Of a DNA stretch of 49,733 nucleotides, positions 49,060-49,733 are shown piece by piece. Under the pieces are notes generated by a model. The model was not told the DNA's origin. It saw nothing but the letters and a program-made list of their open reading frames with translations, and made no database searches. The stretch lies in the IMG/VR virus record IMGVR_UViG_3300007516_000029, positions 1-49,733 of that record; one strand, written 5' to 3'. Source of the DNA: a virus. Position numbers and translations under genes: made by a program. Positions within the stretch are counted from its first letter, which is position 1. Every line of letters begins with the position of its first letter.

Positions 49060-49733
49060 ATGTCATTAAATTTAGTTTTAAGAACAACATCAAGCCCTTA
49101 TGGGGATACAAACAAGGGTAGTGTGTTAAGTCAACAAGAACTTGACGGAAACTTTATTTCATTAAAAGGGGAAATAATTTATACCGCGATAACATCATCA
49201 GGGAATCTGTATCTACAAAAATATGATGGTACCCAAATTTTACTTCCAATTTCTGTTGGTGGAACCTCATATTGGGTATCTGGTTCAACTGGTATTAATT
49301 CACTAAAAACAATAAATTCAAGTGGGTTGGATGCAACGGGTGATTATGCGTTGGCTGAAGGTCAAGGCACATCAGCGATTGGAGAATCTAGTCACGCTGA
49401 AGGTCGTAACACAACAGCTGAAGGTATAAGAAGTCACTCTGAAGGTGCTGGTAGTCACGCTCAAGGTAACATTAGTCATGCTGAAGGTGCTGGTAGTCAC
49501 GCTCAAGGTAACTTTAGTCATGCTGAAGGGTTATCAACAACAGCGATTGGAGAATCTAGCCATGCTGAAGGTAGTCAAACGATAGCGAGTGGTATTACAA
49601 GTCACGCTGAAGGTGCTAATACAACAGCGATTGGAGAATCTAGCCATGCTGAAGGTAGTCAAACGATAGCGAGTGGTATTACAAGTCACGCTGAAGGTGC
49701 TAATACAACAGCGATTGGACAAGCATCTCACGC
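49060..49733 (+). CDS. Tail fibre with YadA-head-like repeats, cut by the window end
   Basis: 224 codons are visible, with no stop before the window edge. The N-terminal part (1-100) contains the attachment-type sequence LNLVLRTTSSPYGDTNKGSV followed by a beta domain. From about residue 100 the protein becomes a run of SHAEG/SHAQG repeats with spacing of about 14 residues (AIGESSHAEG, TTAEGIRSHSEG, GAGSHAQGNISHAEG). These match the left-handed parallel beta-roll repeats of YadA-type trimeric adhesin heads, here used as a phage fibre shaft or tip. The last repeats become identical 28-residue units. The 3' end and any receptor-binding tip lie outside the window. Confidence 0.8.
   Translation, partial: MSLNLVLRTTSSPYGDTNKGSVLSQQELDGNFISLKGEIIYTAITSSGNLYLQKYDGTQILLPISVGGTSYWVSGSTGINSLKTINSSGLDATGDYALAEGQGTSAIGESSHAEGRNTTAEGIRSHSEGAGSHAQGNISHAEGAGSHAQGNFSHAEGLSTTAIGESSHAEGSQTIASGITSHAEGANTTAIGESSHAEGSQTIASGITSHAEGANTTAIGQASH
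49543..49733 (+). repeat. Perfect 84-bp tandem repeat in the fibre gene
   Basis: 49543-49626 and 49627-49710 are identical 84-base units and a third begins at 49711. Each encodes 28 residues (two 14-residue beta-roll turns). Older, diverged repeats lie upstream from about 49370. Confidence 0.85.

Noticed and set aside
49534-49731. Cys/Arg-rich repeated reading frame on the minus strand
   Set aside because: It is the antisense shadow of the fibre repeats in a continuous plus-strand gene.
49370-49733. Regularly spaced repeats that could suggest a CRISPR array
   Set aside because: The units are contiguous, in frame and code for SHAEG beta-roll repeats. There are no unique spacers.
1-49733. tRNA genes or a tRNA array as in many large phages
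   Set aside because: No cloverleaf-like segment was noticed in the short intergenic gaps. This was by eye only, and a tRNA scan would be decisive.

Overview
The window is part of a large, AT-rich genome of a T4-like contractile-tailed (myovirus-type) phage. The head block in T4 order shows this: large terminase (gp17-like), portal (gp20-like), prohead protease (gp21-like), acidic scaffold (gp22-like) and major capsid protein (gp23-like). A gp5-like baseplate OB-fold protein, a gp55-like late sigma factor, PhoH, thymidylate synthase and dUTPase support it. The host is probably a member of the Bacteroidota. Most start codons lack a Shine-Dalgarno sequence and sit behind A-rich leaders, and several genes carry the Bacteroidota vegetative promoter (TANNTTTG about 20 bp after a TTTG/CTTG-like box). 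The standard genetic code appears to be used. No tRNA, rRNA or CRISPR array was seen, and no gene-free stretch exceeds 300 bases.

Layout. (1) 1-981, minus strand: the start of an unknown gene at the window edge, then a ClpC-like gene that stops 33 residues into an intein. (2) 951-2581, plus: a KTSC-domain gene and thyA behind a promoter divergent from the clp promoter. (3) 2691-7466, plus: unknown, mostly acidic and probably head-internal proteins, one of which seems to need a -1 frameshift at an A10 run. (4) 7523-21448, plus: terminase (one intein), portal (two inteins), membrane/GAF-like protein, protease, scaffold, capsid. (5) 21505-25515, plus: a free-standing HNH endonuclease, a ParB-like protein, a HExxH metalloprotease, a possible cysteine-peptidase-like protein and a free-standing LAGLIDADG endonuclease. 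(6) 25512-46548, minus: zinc-ribbon protein, tail/baseplate proteins, late sigma factor, glycosyltransferases, PhoH, a methyltransferase, dUTPase, and small unknown virion-type genes. (7) 46663-49733, plus: a secreted or membrane-anchored protein, a large cysteine-rich fibre-like protein, and a YadA-head-like repeat fibre running off the end.

How the genes appear to work together. The sequence RATATTTATA (with small variants) lies on the coding strand just upstream of about 17 mostly structural transcription units on both strands, and a gp55-like sigma factor is encoded in the window, so the two are probably a late-promoter pair. A different set of genes (clp, KTSC/thyA, a 145-residue protein, the HNH endonuclease, HD-like/dUTPase) has host-type promoters. 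Many proteins around the head block carry an (L/I)xE-(G/A/S) site near the N terminus. This matches the T4 gp21-type cleavage site and suggests a set of head-packaged proteins, including a metalloprotease, processed by the protease encoded here. At least five homing-type nucleases (two LAGLIDADG and one HNH inside inteins, one HNH and one LAGLIDADG free-standing) crowd around the most conserved genes. Six glycosyltransferase proteins and a methyltransferase lie among the structural genes and may build a glycan on the virion.
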